A stretch of 64,000 bases of DNA, from NCBI RefSeq assembly GCF_005484945.1, contig NZ_CP034035.1:1674001-1738000 (forward strand), in the 5' to 3' direction. Below, piece after piece: positions 17,497-27,018 of the stretch; the first letter of the stretch is position 1; every line of letters starts with the position of its first letter. This stretch comes from Brenneria rubrifaciens (GTDB taxonomy: Bacteria > Pseudomonadota > Gammaproteobacteria > Enterobacterales > Enterobacteriaceae). Both the position numbers and the translations under genes were made by a program. The notes under the pieces are model-generated. The model made no database searches and was not told the DNA's origin. It was given only the letters and a program-made list of their open reading frames with translations.

Positions 17497-18528
17497 TCAG
17501 GCGTGATGAGGGCGATCGCAGAAAGGGCCATCAACCACGGAACGGCGCTCAATCAGCGTCGGGTGGACTTCGATAACCTGTGCGTCCTCCCGTTTGCTGG
17601 TGATACGGTCGAGCAGCATTGAGAATGCGGATTGTCCCAGACGCTCTTTAGGCTGGTGGATCGTGGTCAGCGCCGGCGTGAAAAAGCGGGCATGGCGAAC
17701 ATTATCGTAGCCAATGACCGAGATATCCTGCGGGACACGCAACCCCAACTCGTCCGCCGCGCAGATCGCGCCCATCGCCATGATGTCGCCACCGCAGAAA
17801 ACGGCGGTTGGGCGATGCTTCCGCGCCAGAATCTGATGCATTGCTTTATAGCCGGATTCCGGCTCGAAATCGCCCTGAACGATCCACGCGTCACGCACAG
17901 GAATATCCGCGTCTTTCAGTGCCTTCAAAAACCCCAGATAGCGGCCGCTGCCGGTGTTACGCTCCTGACTGCCGGGAATGGCGCCGATGTCCCGGTGGCC
18001 GCGTTGGATGAGGTAACGGCCTGCCATATAGCCGCCTTCAAAGGCATTATCAATGACGGTATCGGTAAAATCACTGTGCGCCTGTCCCCAATCCATGACC
18101 ACCATCGGAATACTGCGATAGTCTTTCAACATGGTGAGTAATGCGGGAGGATACTCCGCACACATTACCAGCAGGCCGTCCACGCGCTTTTGGGCCAACA
18201 TGGAAAGATAGGCGCGCTGTTTGTCGAGGTTGTTGTGTGAATTACACAGAATTAGCGTATAACCTTTGGCATAGCAGCTGTTTTCCACCGATTCGATAAT
18301 CTCGGCAAAATAGGGCGCTTCACTTGACGTTGCCAACAGCCCGATGGACTTGGTGTGATTGACTTTTAGACTGCGGGCGACAGCGCTGGGTGAATAATGT
18401 AACTCTTTAATCGCCGCACTCACGGCTGCCCTGGTTTCTTCGGCGACGAAACGTGTTTTATTAATCACGTGCGATACGGTGGTGGTGGAAACGCCCGCTC
18501 GTTTTGCCACATCTTTGATCGTTGCCAT
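17497..18528 (-). CDS. purR: Purine repressor PurR (LacI family)
   Basis: 343 residues (341 in E. coli), starting [29 protein letters not shown], the diagnostic helix-turn-helix of PurR (about 4-23), then a hinge helix ([10 protein letters not shown], about 46-56) and a periplasmic-binding-protein-like core that binds hypoxanthine or guanine. It represses purine biosynthesis and related genes. The last residues differ from E. coli (ends RPHHA). A PurR-operator-like sequence at 18570-18585 suggests autoregulation as in E. coli. The ydhB/ydhC genes that separate it from cfa in E. coli are absent. Confidence 0.96.
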   Translation of the reverse strand: MATIKDVAKRAGVSTTTVSHVINKTRFVAEETRAAVSAAIKELHYSPSAVARSLKVNHTKSIGLLATSSEAPYFAEIIESVENSCYAKGYTLILCNSHNNLDKQRAYLSMLAQKRVDGLLVMCAEYPPALLTMLKDYRSIPMVVMDWGQAHSDFTDTVIDNAFEGGYMAGRYLIQRGHRDIGAIPGSQERNTGSGRYLGFLKALKDADIPVRDAWIVQGDFEPESGYKAMHQILARKHRPTAVFCGGDIMAMGAICAADELGLRVPQDISVIGYDNVRHARFFTPALTTIHQPKERLGQSAFSMLLDRITSKREDAQVIEVHPTLIERRSVVDGPFCDRPHHA

Positions 18529-18904
18529 CTAAAAATGACTCCTGACTTACCTGTTACCGTCGTAGGTAGTGTTAATCGTTTGCCTGCGTGTGAAGTTCTT
18601 CTTCCCGGCGAAAAAACCGGATTCAGTAGAGAGTGCCGAATATTATACCTGAGGGGAACAAGGTTGACGTTTCGACCAGGACGCAGCGCTACCCTGAGCC
18701 GCGGATTTTGTCCGATTTGCCACGAAAGGGGAAGCAGTAATTTATACTATTAGTGCGGCATAGGAACGAGATTTTTCATTCAACTTATGGAAGAATCGGC
18801 AGAGTTATCGGGTTGTGGTTTTAAACTATCGTTTGATGTTGAATCCCCAATCAAGGACACGCCTTTCTTCTCATCATTTGCCGTCATAGATAAAGGAGAG
18901 ACTT
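18529..18904. other. purR-cydH intergenic region
   Basis: About 375 bases with the purR promoter side and the leader of the small gene cydH. Apart from the operator-like site at 18570-18585 I see no gene or strong hairpin. Confidence 0.45.
18570..18585 (-). promoter_or_regulatory. Candidate PurR operator
   Basis: AGGCAAACGATTAACA contains the conserved half-site GCAAACG of the PurR operator (A.GCAAACGTTTTC.T), with a poor second half. It is 42 bases upstream of the purR start, in the position expected for autoregulation. Confidence 0.45.
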
Positions 18905-18994
18905 ATGGATACAGATCTTAAATTGTCATTACTGACAACCGTTGCTGCGCTCGCCATGATCATGGTATTCAGCTTTATCGCCGTATTGAACTGA
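18905..18994 (+). CDS. cydH: Small membrane protein CydH/YnhF (cytochrome bd-I subunit)
   Basis: A 29-codon gene with AAGGAGAG just upstream. The peptide begins MDTDLKLSLLTTVAAL and ends FIAVLN: one transmembrane helix, matching E. coli YnhF (29 residues, MSTDLKFSLVTT...) in length and N-terminus. YnhF was identified as CydH, an accessory subunit seen in structures of the E. coli cytochrome bd-I oxidase. Its place beside purR also matches E. coli. It is below usual gene-caller length limits and likely to be missed. Confidence 0.85.
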   Translation: MDTDLKLSLLTTVAALAMIMVFSFIAVLN

Positions 18995-19300
18995 TTGGCG
19001 CTTACCTGCTCACTTGTTTCGCCGGTGCGTCTGTTTAAACGCGTTTTGGCGACTCAAAGCGTGTCTGAGTACAGACAGGGAGAAGGGGGGCGAGAGATAA
19101 ATTCTTAGAACGTGACCTTTATTTTGTCTCTGTATTAAGTGGCAAAAAACAAAGCCACACAAAAAATGGCGTTTTTTTGTCGCTACGGCCCTCGGTACAA
19201 TATAATTGAATAGATCGCGCTGTAATGGCTCATCTGACAGAGGCCCGTGGTTAATGCATCTGATGTTAGCCATCTTATTAAGGTTTGAGGAAGCAAGAGA
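18995..19300. other. cydH-grxD intergenic region
   Basis: About 306 bases. In E. coli mepH and sodB lie near here; I see neither. A short stem GTGGC..GCCAC with an A-rich loop occurs around 19138-19158, possibly ending the cydH transcript. The remainder is probably the grxD promoter region. Confidence 0.4.
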
Positions 19301-19651
19301 ATGACGACAACGACAATTGAAAAGATTCAGCGTCAGATCGCTGAAAACCCGATTCTGCTGTATATGAAAGGTTCTCCTAAATTGCCGAGTTGCGGCTTCT
19401 CTGCACAGGCAGTACAGGCGTTGTCAGCATGTGGCGAACGTTTTGCCTATGTCGATATCTTACAGAATCCAGATATTCGCGCCGAATTGCCCAAATACGC
19501 CAACTGGCCGACTTTCCCACAGTTGTGGGTGGATGGGGAACTGGTCGGCGGCTGTGACATAGTGATAGAAATGTATCAGCGTGGCGAATTACAGCAACTG
19601 ATTAAAGAAACGGCTGAGAAACACAAGTCTCAGCCGGAAGATCGGGAATAA
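19301..19651 (+). CDS. grxD: Monothiol glutaredoxin 4
   Basis: 116 residues (115 in E. coli Grx4). The monothiol active site CGFS is at 31-34, preceded by MKGSPKLPS, and GGCDIV near the C-terminal half is the glutathione-binding site. Grx4 dimers bridge a [2Fe-2S] cluster through this Cys and glutathione, acting in Fe-S delivery with BolA-type partners. GAGGAAGC precedes the ATG, and a strong terminator follows directly. Confidence 0.97.
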   Translation: MTTTTIEKIQRQIAENPILLYMKGSPKLPSCGFSAQAVQALSACGERFAYVDILQNPDIRAELPKYANWPTFPQLWVDGELVGGCDIVIEMYQRGELQQLIKETAEKHKSQPEDRE

Positions 19652-19655
19652 AACC

Positions 19656-19682
19656 AACGGGTGCATCGTGCACCCGTTTTTT
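19656..19682 (+). terminator. Rho-independent terminator of grxD
   Basis: CGGGTGCA-TCG-TGCACCCG followed by six T. The perfect 8-base-pair stem starts 7 bases after the grxD stop. The convergent rnt gene ends three bases beyond, and the AA before the stem may let it serve both directions. Confidence 0.9.
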
Positions 19683-19684
19683 GC

Positions 19685-20356
19685 CTAGCTTGCTTTAGAC
19701 TCTGCTTCTGAGGCATTCTCATCAACGACTACAGGCCATCCCCCCAGACGTTTCCAGCGATTCACCAGCTCACAAAACAGCAACGCGGTTTGATGAGTAT
19801 CATAGAGCGCCGAGTGCGCTTGGCTTGAGTCAAACTCGATACCGGCGGTAATACAGGCTTTGGCCAACACCGTCTGCCCCAACACCAACCCGCTTAATGC
19901 GGCCGTATCGAAGGTGGCGAAAGGGTGGAATGGGTTGCGCTTCAGGCTACAACGCTCGGCCGCCGCCATCATAAAACTATGATCGAATGTTGCATTGTGC
20001 GCGACGATTATCGCCCGGTTGCAACCCTGATCTTTTATCCCTTTGCGCACCACTTTGAAAATTTCATGCAAGGCGTCATATTCTCTGACCGCGCCGCGTA
20101 AGGGGTTGCTGGGATCAATGCCATTGAATGCCAGCGCAGCAGGTTCCAGAATGGCGCCTTCAAAGGGCTCGACATGGAAATGTAATGTTTCATCCGGCTG
20201 CAACCACCCATCCGTGTCCATTTTTAATGTTACTGCAGCAACTTCCAGCAAGGCGTCGGTTTTGGCATTGAACCCAGCGGTTTCGACGTCAACCACTACC
20301 GGGTAAAACCCACGGAAACGGCTACTCAGGGCGTTCAGGTCATTTTTATCAGCCAT
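19685..20356 (-). CDS. rnt: Ribonuclease T
   Basis: 223 residues from ATG 20354-20356 (MADKNDLN), with AAGAG upstream; a start seven codons earlier is also open. E. coli RNase T has 215. DEDD exonuclease motifs are visible: VVDVETAGF (Exo I), [10 protein letters not shown] (Exo II) and HSALYDT (Exo III). It is a homodimeric 3'-5' exoribonuclease that trims tRNA and 5S/23S rRNA ends and turns over the tRNA CCA end. Confidence 0.96.
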   Translation of the reverse strand: MADKNDLNALSSRFRGFYPVVVDVETAGFNAKTDALLEVAAVTLKMDTDGWLQPDETLHFHVEPFEGAILEPAALAFNGIDPSNPLRGAVREYDALHEIFKVVRKGIKDQGCNRAIIVAHNATFDHSFMMAAAERCSLKRNPFHPFATFDTAALSGLVLGQTVLAKACITAGIEFDSSQAHSALYDTHQTALLFCELVNRWKRLGGWPVVVDENASEAESKAS

Positions 20357-20511
20357 TATTCTCTTAATCTTTAGCAAAATGCAGCGGGCATTATGGCAAA
20401 TTTTGGCGGGAGATGCAGTACACCCTGTTTATTCGACGCGACGGCGCTCGTCGCAGCGGTAAAGGGCGAAGAGGAAGAAAAGCAGGTGCCGTTTTGACAC
20501 CCGCCGTCCTA

Positions 20512-20919
20512 TTAGCGGCCAATACCCTGGCCGACGTGTGAATCCTCGATCAATTCGATTTTATAGCCATCAGGATCTTCAACAAAGGCAATAATCGTGG
20601 TGCCGCCTTTGACCGGGCCCGCTTCACGAGTAACATTGCCACCGGCCTGCCGGATGCGCTCGCAGGTTGCTGCCACATCATCGACACCCAGTGCGATATG
20701 GCCGAAGGCGTTCCCCTGATCGTATTGCTGAACGCCCCAGTTGTAGGTTAATTCAATGACCGCGCTTTCACTCTCCTCGGCATAACCGACAAAGGCCAGC
20801 GTATATTTATATTCGGTGTTTTCGCTGGTACGCAGCAGACGCATACCTAATACATGGGTATAAAAGTCGATAGCGCGTTGTAAATCACCAACACGCAGCA
20901 TGGTGTGAAGTAAGCGCAT
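20512..20919 (-). CDS. gloA: Lactoylglutathione lyase (glyoxalase I)
   Basis: 135 residues, identical in length to E. coli GloA. The four metal ligands are at the E. coli positions: H5, E56, H74 and E122. The enzyme (Ni-dependent in E. coli) isomerises the methylglyoxal-glutathione hemithioacetal to S-lactoylglutathione. It lies next to rnt as in E. coli. Confidence 0.97.
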   Translation of the reverse strand: MRLLHTMLRVGDLQRAIDFYTHVLGMRLLRTSENTEYKYTLAFVGYAEESESAVIELTYNWGVQQYDQGNAFGHIALGVDDVAATCERIRQAGGNVTREAGPVKGGTTIIAFVEDPDGYKIELIEDSHVGQGIGR

Positions 20920-21240
20920 AATTTCCTCGATTGACTACTGTGATTACTATTGGGTAATGAGCACAAATAGAAAAGAAGTATAGCGTTGCTGGTCAGTTGA
21001 GTCCAAACCCTCGATCGCAAAGAGAAGTGACGATAAACATGTCGTTAAGTGAATTATGTGTTAAAACATTCGCTGGCAGGCGCGTAGGCGGCGTCTATCA
21101 GTTGGTAAACATTGACGCCGAAGCAGGAAAAACGTTCGAGATAACAATGACTACGTGATTATTTTCATCGTTACTGATTGCCGGGGCTTGCCAGCAGAAG
21201 CGAACGAGGCTTCAATAAAAGAGTTGTAGAAGGAGGTTAA
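20920..21240. other. gloA-ydhL intergenic region
   Basis: 320 bases where E. coli carries nemRA; those genes are absent. A 39-codon frame at 21039-21158 (MSLSELCVKTFAGR...) has only a weak AGAAG upstream and no recognised relatives; I rate it doubtful. Confidence 0.4.
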
Positions 21241-21480
21241 GTGCCAGAGCAACTTGAACTCTTTGCTATCCCAAACCCTTGTCTTGGCGTTTGTCAGTCT
21301 GATGATCGTGGATATTGTCGCGGATGTTTTCGCAGCCGCAATGAGCGTTTTGACTGGGGGCGGATGAGTGATGTGCAAAAACAGGAAGTGTTGCGCCTGT
21401 GTCGGCAGAGAATCAAACGTCTACAGCGTACAGAAAAAATTGTATTACCAGTGGAACCGCCGCAGCCGTCTTTATTCTAA
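21241..21480 (+). CDS. ydhL: DUF1289 protein YdhL
   Basis: 79 residues from a GTG with a perfect AGGAGG at 21231-21236. Four cysteines in a C..GVC..........C..C arrangement (PCLGVCQSDDRGYCRGCFRSR), typical of DUF1289 and probably metal binding. It keeps the family C-terminus QPSLF. Length and sequence match E. coli YdhL (79 residues). The function is unknown. It lies just upstream of slyA. Confidence 0.93.
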   Translation: MPEQLELFAIPNPCLGVCQSDDRGYCRGCFRSRNERFDWGRMSDVQKQEVLRLCRQRIKRLQRTEKIVLPVEPPQPSLF

Positions 21481-21649
21481 ATGCTGGGGTGTCGCTGAAT
21501 AAAATAAGCCTAAAATCATTTTTAAAAGACTTTTATTTGGTAGAATCCATTCAGCTACTATAATAAAAAGTCGTTTTTCTATTTTTCATAAATCAGAGTT
21601 GATTGCAATCCAGGGATATAACCTAGCAAGCTAATTATAAGGAGAAGTG

Positions 21650-22087
21650 ATGGAATTGCCATTAGGATCTGATTTAGCTCGTCTGGTGCGCGTTTGGCGT
21701 GCATTAGTCGATCACCGATTAAAACCCCTGGAACTGACTCAAACGCATTGGGTGACGCTGCATAGCATTTATCACTTGCCGCCGGGTCAGTCACAGATTC
21801 AACTGGCCAAAGCGATAGGGATTGAGCAGCCTTCATTAGTAAGGACACTGGATCAACTTGAAGAAAAAGGCTTAATTACCCGGCATGTGTGCCCACACGA
21901 CAGGCGCGCCAAGCGTATCATGCTGACCGAAGCCGCGGACCCGATAATTCGAGCGGTCAATGATGTAATTAGCCATACACGGAATGAAGTTTTATTTGGC
22001 ATTACACCTGAACAGGTTGATGAATTAGCGCTGCTAATCGCACGACTGGAACAAAATATATTGGCATTGCATGAAAGCCAGACTTAG
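21650..22087 (+). CDS. slyA: Transcriptional regulator SlyA (MarR family)
   Basis: 145 residues from ATG 21650, with AAGGAG five bases upstream; a GTG directly before is less well placed. The core [20 protein letters not shown] and the winged-helix block ([28 protein letters not shown]) are nearly identical to enterobacterial SlyA. It is a dimeric DNA-binding protein that counteracts H-NS and works with PhoP on virulence, envelope and pigment or pectinase genes in enterobacteria (RovA and Rap are orthologues). A PhoP-box-like sequence occurs near the adjacent slyB gene. Confidence 0.96.
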   Translation: MELPLGSDLARLVRVWRALVDHRLKPLELTQTHWVTLHSIYHLPPGQSQIQLAKAIGIEQPSLVRTLDQLEEKGLITRHVCPHDRRAKRIMLTEAADPIIRAVNDVISHTRNEVLFGITPEQVDELALLIARLEQNILALHESQT

Positions 22088-22182
22088 TTAAATCTGAGAT
22101 GAAAGGATGGTTAGGCGAAAATTAAATCCCGGCAATACCACAAATCTATTATTGATAGGTTAATTACGGGACTTGATTATTG

Positions 22183-22214
22183 ATGGCAATCACCACTTTG
22201 AGCGTGATTGCCAT
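22183..22214. terminator. Bidirectional hairpin between slyA and slyB
   Basis: ATGGCAATCAC and GTGATTGCCAT form a perfect 11-base-pair stem with a 10-base loop in the gap between the convergent slyA and slyB genes. Only short T-runs flank it. Its position supports use as a shared terminator. Confidence 0.6.
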
Positions 22215-22220
22215 TAAGTA

Positions 22221-22688
22221 TTAGCGAGGAGAAACAGTAATGTTACGGCCATTGCTTGCCATGGCTACACGCTGGCCTGCGCTGAATTTCGTGTCACCCT
22301 GTTTTTGAACGACCATAATGGTGCTGCCGTCATCCTTGCGAATTTCCAGCTCGACACCCTGAGTACGGTTTATAGCGCCCGTCGCACTTTGACCTGCTAC
22401 ACCGCCTGCCACCGCACCCGCGGCGGTAGCCAGACTTCGACCGGAACCTCCGCCGATGGTGTTACCCAGAAATCCACCTAGAACGGCGCCGCCAAGTGCG
22501 CCAATGACGTTGGAATCTTCACCGGCCTGAATTTGTACCGGACGCATTGAGACAATAGTACCGTACGTGACTGTCTGCACTTGTTTGGCTTCAGAGGCGC
22601 TGTAGACATCTCCTGAAAGCGTACTGGTATTAGCGCAACCAGCCAGTGTGATACCAGACAAGGTAACCACAAGCAAACGCTTCATCAT
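22221..22688 (-). CDS. slyB: Outer-membrane lipoprotein SlyB
   Basis: 155 residues from ATG 22686-22688 (MMKRLLVV), with AGGAG eight bases upstream; the 14 residues before it are probably untranslated. The lipobox LAGC puts the lipidated cysteine at residue 18. A Gly-rich glycine-zipper segment (GGAVLGGFLGNTIGGG) is followed by a soluble C-terminus. The length equals E. coli SlyB. It is a PhoPQ-regulated outer-membrane lipoprotein involved in envelope integrity. See the PhoP-box candidate at 22829-22845. Confidence 0.95.
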   Translation of the reverse strand: MMKRLLVVTLSGITLAGCANTSTLSGDVYSASEAKQVQTVTYGTIVSMRPVQIQAGEDSNVIGALGGAVLGGFLGNTIGGGSGRSLATAAGAVAGGVAGQSATGAINRTQGVELEIRKDDGSTIMVVQKQGDTKFSAGQRVAMASNGRNITVSPR

Positions 22689-22828
22689 ATTAAAGACTCC
22701 TGTAATGGCAACAATGTCGGGAAGGCGCAACCTTACCCGACAAGTAATGTTATGCCTTTGAATTATGGTCTGGCTTAACGTCCCATTCCACTCTTTTTAC
22801 GCTTTTTTGCAGAGTAAGAGGGTACGCC

Positions 22829-22845
22829 TTAACAGTAAGTAAACA
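22829..22845 (-). promoter_or_regulatory. PhoP-box-like direct repeat upstream of slyB
   Basis: TGTTTA-CTTAC-TGTTAA on the minus strand fits the PhoP box (T/G)GTTTA-N5-(T/G)GTTTA with one mismatch. A TACTCT -10-like hexamer follows 12 bases downstream, the spacing seen in class I PhoP promoters. It is 141 bases upstream of the slyB start. Confidence 0.65.
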
Positions 22846-23033
22846 GCGCGAAAATTTTGTTTAAGCGGTTTTTTGTAGCAAAAATTATCAATTTTTGATT
22901 TTTAAACAAAAATGTAACAGGTGTGGCAAAAACATAAAAAATTTCATAATCCAGCTTGTTAAAATGCTATTTTTGTCACAGTCAAATTTCCCGTCGCTAT
23001 TGTGCTTTGCCCCGCAGGGGAAAAGGTTATGAA

Positions 23034-24146
23034 ATGAGATCAGGCAGATACATCGGTGTGATGTCAGGAACCAGCCTCGATGGTGTTGACGTTGTACTGG
23101 CGGCAATAGATGAACACACCGTTGCGCAGCAAGCCAGCTATCGTCATCCGTTACCGCAGGATATCAAAAAAGCCATTTTGGACATGTGTCAGGGGCAAAA
23201 GGTAACGCTCTCTGCGTTGGGGCAGTTGGATACCCGTCTGGGGGTGCTCTTCGCTCAGGCGGTGCTGGCCCTGCTCAAAAAAACGGAGCTTGCCCCACAG
23301 GATATTACCGCTATTGGTTGTCATGGGCAGACCGTCTGGCATGAACCGAATGGCGAAGCGCCCTGTACGTTGCAGATCGGCGATAATAATCGAGTCGCCG
23401 CGTTGACTGGAATTACTACCGTGGGGGATTTTCGCCGCCGCGATTTGGCCTTTGGCGGGCAGGGGGCGCCATTGGTGCCCGCGTTCCATCACGCGTTGCT
23501 GCTTCACCCGGTTGAACGCCGTATTGTGCTGAATATCGGGGGTATCGCGAACATGTCGTTGCTGGTGCCGGGAGCCGTCGTTCGGGGCTATGACACCGGG
23601 CCGGGTAATATGCTGCTGGACGCCTGGGTCTGGCGTCATTGTGCCCAGCCTTATGATAAAGACGCGCAGTGGGCTATGACAGGGCAGGTTAATTCGTTGC
23701 TGCTGCGTCATTTGATGGCCGATCCCTATTTTGCACGGCGCGCACCGAAGAGCACCGGGCGCGAATACTTTAATATGGGTTGGCTGGAGCGAAAACTGGC
23801 CGGTTTGCCACCGATATCACCGCAGGACGTTCAGGCCACGTTAACTGAACTGACCGCCGCGAGCGTGGCGGATCAAGTGTTGTTGATCGGCGGTTGCGAG
23901 CGCCTGCTGGTGTGCGGAGGCGGTGCCAGAAACCCGCTGATCATGTCCAGGCTGTCTGCGCTGTTACCGGGTATTGAAGTCAGCGCCACCGATGAGTTTG
24001 GCGTCAGCAGCGATGATATGGAAGCATTGGCTTTCGCGTGGCTGGCTTCACGAACGCTGTCCGGGCTGCCCGGCAATTTGCCCTCGGTTACCGGCGCCAG
24101 TCAGGAAACGCTGCTTGGCGCGATTTATCCGGTGGTGGTGGATTAA
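23034..24146 (+). CDS. anmK: Anhydro-N-acetylmuramic acid kinase
   Basis: 370 residues from ATG 23034 ([17 protein letters not shown]), the conserved family start (369 in E. coli), with AAAGG upstream. It phosphorylates and hydrolyses 1,6-anhydroMurNAc to MurNAc-6-phosphate in cell-wall recycling. The ATP-binding [10 protein letters not shown] block, the GHGQT-like GCHGQTVWH and the C-terminal GGGARNP are present. It shares a neighbourhood with mliC and pdxH as in E. coli. Confidence 0.96.
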   Translation: MRSGRYIGVMSGTSLDGVDVVLAAIDEHTVAQQASYRHPLPQDIKKAILDMCQGQKVTLSALGQLDTRLGVLFAQAVLALLKKTELAPQDITAIGCHGQTVWHEPNGEAPCTLQIGDNNRVAALTGITTVGDFRRRDLAFGGQGAPLVPAFHHALLLHPVERRIVLNIGGIANMSLLVPGAVVRGYDTGPGNMLLDAWVWRHCAQPYDKDAQWAMTGQVNSLLLRHLMADPYFARRAPKSTGREYFNMGWLERKLAGLPPISPQDVQATLTELTAASVADQVLLIGGCERLLVCGGGARNPLIMSRLSALLPGIEVSATDEFGVSSDDMEALAFAWLASRTLSGLPGNLPSVTGASQETLLGAIYPVVVD

Positions 24147-24188
24147 CCGGATTTAACTAAGATTCATTTGATCGCCTATTGTTAAAAT

Positions 24189-24249
24189 GGTGTTATGGAA
24201 TGGGGTGTTACCGCGCGGTATCCATTTTGATAACACCAAAAATTTTTAC
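24189..24249. terminator. Nested hairpin after anmK
   Basis: GGTGTTAT (24189-24196) pairs with ATAACACC (24230-24237). Inside are ATGG/CCAT and the 12-base palindrome TACCGCGCGGTA, and AAAAATTTTT follows. This is probably the anmK terminator, with an unusually elaborate stem. Confidence 0.5.
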
Positions 24250-24277
24250 TTACACCAATGACAATAGGAGATAAATA

Positions 24278-24589
24278 ATGAAACGCGTGCTGATGGGGAC
24301 AGCGCTGGTTCTGTTAAGCGGATGTGGCTACTTCACTCCTGAACAGACGGTTGAAACGTTTCACTATCAGTGTGGCACCATGCCGCTGACGGTCACGATG
24401 CAGACTGGAGAAAAGTCGTCATCACAGGTAAGTTTCCTGCTGGATGGCGATCGACATCATTTACCTCAGGTCATATCCGCTTCGGGGACAAGATACAGCG
24501 ACGGGACCTATACTTTCTGGAGTAAAGGCAATCATGCCTTTATTCAACGTGGCGAGCGCGTCATTGTTGATGACTGTATATTGAACTAA
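24278..24589 (+). CDS. mliC: Membrane-bound lysozyme inhibitor of C-type lysozyme
   Basis: 103 residues (109 in E. coli MliC/YdhA). A signal peptide with lipobox LSGC gives a lipidated Cys16. The mature part has the MliC-domain landmarks YQCGTMPLTV, ISASGTRYSDGTYTFWSKG and a C-terminal DDCILN, with two cysteines that can form a disulfide. It inhibits host C-type lysozyme at the outer membrane or periplasm. AGGAG precedes the ATG. Confidence 0.94.
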   Translation: MKRVLMGTALVLLSGCGYFTPEQTVETFHYQCGTMPLTVTMQTGEKSSSQVSFLLDGDRHHLPQVISASGTRYSDGTYTFWSKGNHAFIQRGERVIVDDCILN

Positions 24590-24766
24590 CGTTCCATCGT
24601 CATCGTGTTTCTGCTATGCAGGTTTCACTCTTGGCATTGAACACGGTGGCGCGAACGTTGCTTCCGGCACCGGACGAGCGCGTTGCTGATTGAGATTTTT
24701 TGGTCGCGGGCGCAAAATGAGATTTACAACCCGCTTCTGAATCCGATATTGCTACAGCAGGACACA

Positions 24767-25450
24767 ATGACACAGGACAGCATACCTTCCGGCAACACAC
24801 CTCTTGTCCAGGACGCCGATATCGCCAACTTGCGCCGTGAATATACGCGTGGCGGGTTGCGTCGGCGCGATCTGACCGATAACCCAATGGACTTATTCGA
24901 GCGCTGGCTGAAACAGGCTTGTGATGCAAAGCTGGCAGATCCAACGGCCATGTCGGTTGCTACCGTTGACGAGCAGGGGCAACCTTACCAGCGCATCGTG
25001 TTATTAAAACATTACGATGAAAAAGGCCTGGTGTTTTACACCAACCTCGGCAGTCGCAAAGCGCGGCATCTTGCGCACAATCCCCGGATCAGTCTGCTCT
25101 TTCCCTGGCATATGTTGGAGCGGCAGGTGGTGGTATTAGGACGTGCTGAGAAGCTGTCGCCGTTGGACGTACTCAAATATTTCCACAGCCGTCCCAAAGA
25201 CAGTCAGATTGGCGCCTGGGTTTCCCGACAGTCCAGCCGCATTTCGACACGCGGCGTGCTGGAGAGCAAATTCTTTGAGCTCAAACAGAAATTCCAAAAC
25301 GGTGAAGTTCCGCTGCCCAGCTTCTGGGGGGGCTTTCGCGTTACGATAGAGTCAATGGAGTTCTGGCAGGGGGGCGAACACCGTCTGCATGACCGGTTTC
25401 TCTATCAGCGGCTGGGCGACGGCTGGCAGGTCGATCGTTTAGCGCCATGA
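24767..25450 (+). CDS. pdxH: Pyridoxine/pyridoxamine 5'-phosphate oxidase
   Basis: 227 residues from ATG 24767 (MTQDSIPSG), about nine longer than E. coli PdxH at the N-terminus; an upstream in-frame TTG is improbable. FMN- and substrate-binding blocks [27 protein letters not shown] and [12 protein letters not shown] are intact. It oxidises PNP or PMP to pyridoxal phosphate. It lies near pdxY, which phosphorylates pyridoxal, with tyrS between, as in E. coli. Confidence 0.96.
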   Translation: MTQDSIPSGNTPLVQDADIANLRREYTRGGLRRRDLTDNPMDLFERWLKQACDAKLADPTAMSVATVDEQGQPYQRIVLLKHYDEKGLVFYTNLGSRKARHLAHNPRISLLFPWHMLERQVVVLGRAEKLSPLDVLKYFHSRPKDSQIGAWVSRQSSRISTRGVLESKFFELKQKFQNGEVPLPSFWGGFRVTIESMEFWQGGEHRLHDRFLYQRLGDGWQVDRLAP

Positions 25451-25648
25451 TCTTTAAATATCCTCGTTAAACTCTGGCGCTCCTGTCGTGGGCGCTTTAT
25501 CCTATGCTGTTTCGCGCCATCTGGTTATTTGGGCCGACATGGGCGATTAACCTGATGTTTAAGCTCAGGATTTTTAACGAGGCGATCGTGCCGATATCAA
25601 TAAGCGTGGCATATCACACTATATTTTGCATAAAAAATGGAGTTATCG
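25451..25648. other. pdxH-tyrS intergenic region with long-range inverted repeat
   Basis: CCTCGTTAAA at 25462-25471 is complementary to TTTAACGAGG at 25573-25582, 101 bases apart. Any fold would enclose GC-rich sequence upstream of tyrS. No T-box features are recognisable. Chance pairing is possible. Confidence 0.35.
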
Positions 25649-26926
25649 ATGGCGAGTAGTAACCTGATTAAACAACTGCAAGAGCGGGGCTTGATTGCCC
25701 AGGTGACGGATGAGGACGCGTTGGCGGAGCGACTGGCGGAAGGGCCGATCGCACTGTATTGCGGTTTCGATCCCACTGCTGACAGCTTGCATTTGGGGCA
25801 TCTGGTGCCGCTGCTCTGCCTGAAACGTTTCCAGTTGGCGGGTCACAAACCCGTTGCGTTGGTAGGGGGAGCGACCGGTCTGATTGGCGACCCAAGCTTC
25901 AAAGCGACAGAACGTAAGCTGAACACGGCGGACACCGTCAATGAATGGGTTGAGAAAATCCGCCAGCAGGTTTCCCCGTTCCTGGATTTTGACTGCGGTG
26001 AAAACAGCGCGATCGCCGCCAACAACTATGACTGGTTCGGTAATATGAACGTGCTCGATTTCCTGCGCGATATCGGTAAGCATTTTTCGGTTAATCAGAT
26101 GATTAACAAAGAGGCCGTCAAACAGCGTCTGAACCGTGACGATGTGGGGATCTCATTTACCGAATTCTCTTACAACCTGCTTCAAAGCTACGACTTCGCC
26201 AGCCTTAACAAACAGTATCAGGTTGAGCTGCAAATCGGCGGCTCCGATCAATGGGGCAATATTACGTCGGGTATTGATTTGACTCGCCGCATGAATCAGA
26301 AACAGGTTTACGGCATGACCGTGCCGCTGATCACCAAATCCGACGGTACTAAGTTCGGCAAAACGGAAGGCGGCGCCATCTGGCTGGATGCCAGCAAAAC
26401 CAGCCCTTACAAATTCTACCAATTCTGGATTAACACCGCCGACGCGGATGTTTACCGTTTCCTGAAATTCTTTACCTTCATGAGTCTTGAAGCGATCAAT
26501 GCGTTGGAAGAAGAAGACAGGAATAGCGGTAAAGCGCCACGCGCGCAGCATGTGCTGGCCGAAGAGGTGACCCGGATGGTGCACGGTGAAACCGGATTGG
26601 CTGCCGCACGCCGCATCACGCAAAGCCTCTTCTCGGGTTCGCTTCAGGCTATGACGCAGGATGATTTCGCGCAGTTGGCGCAGGATGGTATGCCGATTAT
26701 TGAACTGACGCGTGATGCCGATTTGCAACAGGCGTTGGTCAGCGCGGAACTGGTGCCGTCGCGCGGTCAGGCTCGCACGATGATTTCGTCGAATGCCGTC
26801 ACGATTAACGGGGAAAAACAGGCTAATCCCGAATATATTTTCAGTGAGTCCGATCGTTTATTTGACCGCTACACGCTGCTGCGTCGAGGCAAAAAACATT
26901 ACTGTCTGATCTGCTGGAATACATAA
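25649..26926 (+). CDS. tyrS: Tyrosyl-tRNA synthetase
   Basis: 425 residues from ATG 25649 ([15 protein letters not shown]), the E. coli start, with GGAG six bases upstream; an upstream in-frame ATG would add four residues. Class I motifs: HLGH (HIGH-type, near 50) and KFGKT (KMSKS-type, near 235). An S4-like RNA-binding domain is at the C-terminus ([14 protein letters not shown]). It charges tRNA-Tyr. Confidence 0.97.
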   Translation: MASSNLIKQLQERGLIAQVTDEDALAERLAEGPIALYCGFDPTADSLHLGHLVPLLCLKRFQLAGHKPVALVGGATGLIGDPSFKATERKLNTADTVNEWVEKIRQQVSPFLDFDCGENSAIAANNYDWFGNMNVLDFLRDIGKHFSVNQMINKEAVKQRLNRDDVGISFTEFSYNLLQSYDFASLNKQYQVELQIGGSDQWGNITSGIDLTRRMNQKQVYGMTVPLITKSDGTKFGKTEGGAIWLDASKTSPYKFYQFWINTADADVYRFLKFFTFMSLEAINALEEEDRNSGKAPRAQHVLAEEVTRMVHGETGLAAARRITQSLFSGSLQAMTQDDFAQLAQDGMPIIELTRDADLQQALVSAELVPSRGQARTMISSNAVTINGEKQANPEYIFSESDRLFDRYTLLRRGKKHYCLICWNT

Positions 26927-26937
26927 GAAAAACCATT

Positions 26938-26960
26938 AAGGGAGCGGCAGTTCCCTTTCT
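26938..26960 (+). terminator. Probable tyrS terminator
   Basis: AAGGGA-GCGGCAGT-TCCCTT followed by TCTTCTT, 11 bases after the tyrS stop. The stem is short (six pairs) and the T-run interrupted. Confidence 0.45.
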
Positions 26961-27018
26961 TCTTATTCGCCTGTGATCAACGCGTTATTTGCGCAGGCAA
27001 AAAGTTGAGCCATATCTA

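Noticed and set aside
25451..25648. T-box leader for tyrS
   Set aside because: No T-box sequence or terminator-antiterminator pair; T-boxes are rare in gamma-proteobacteria.
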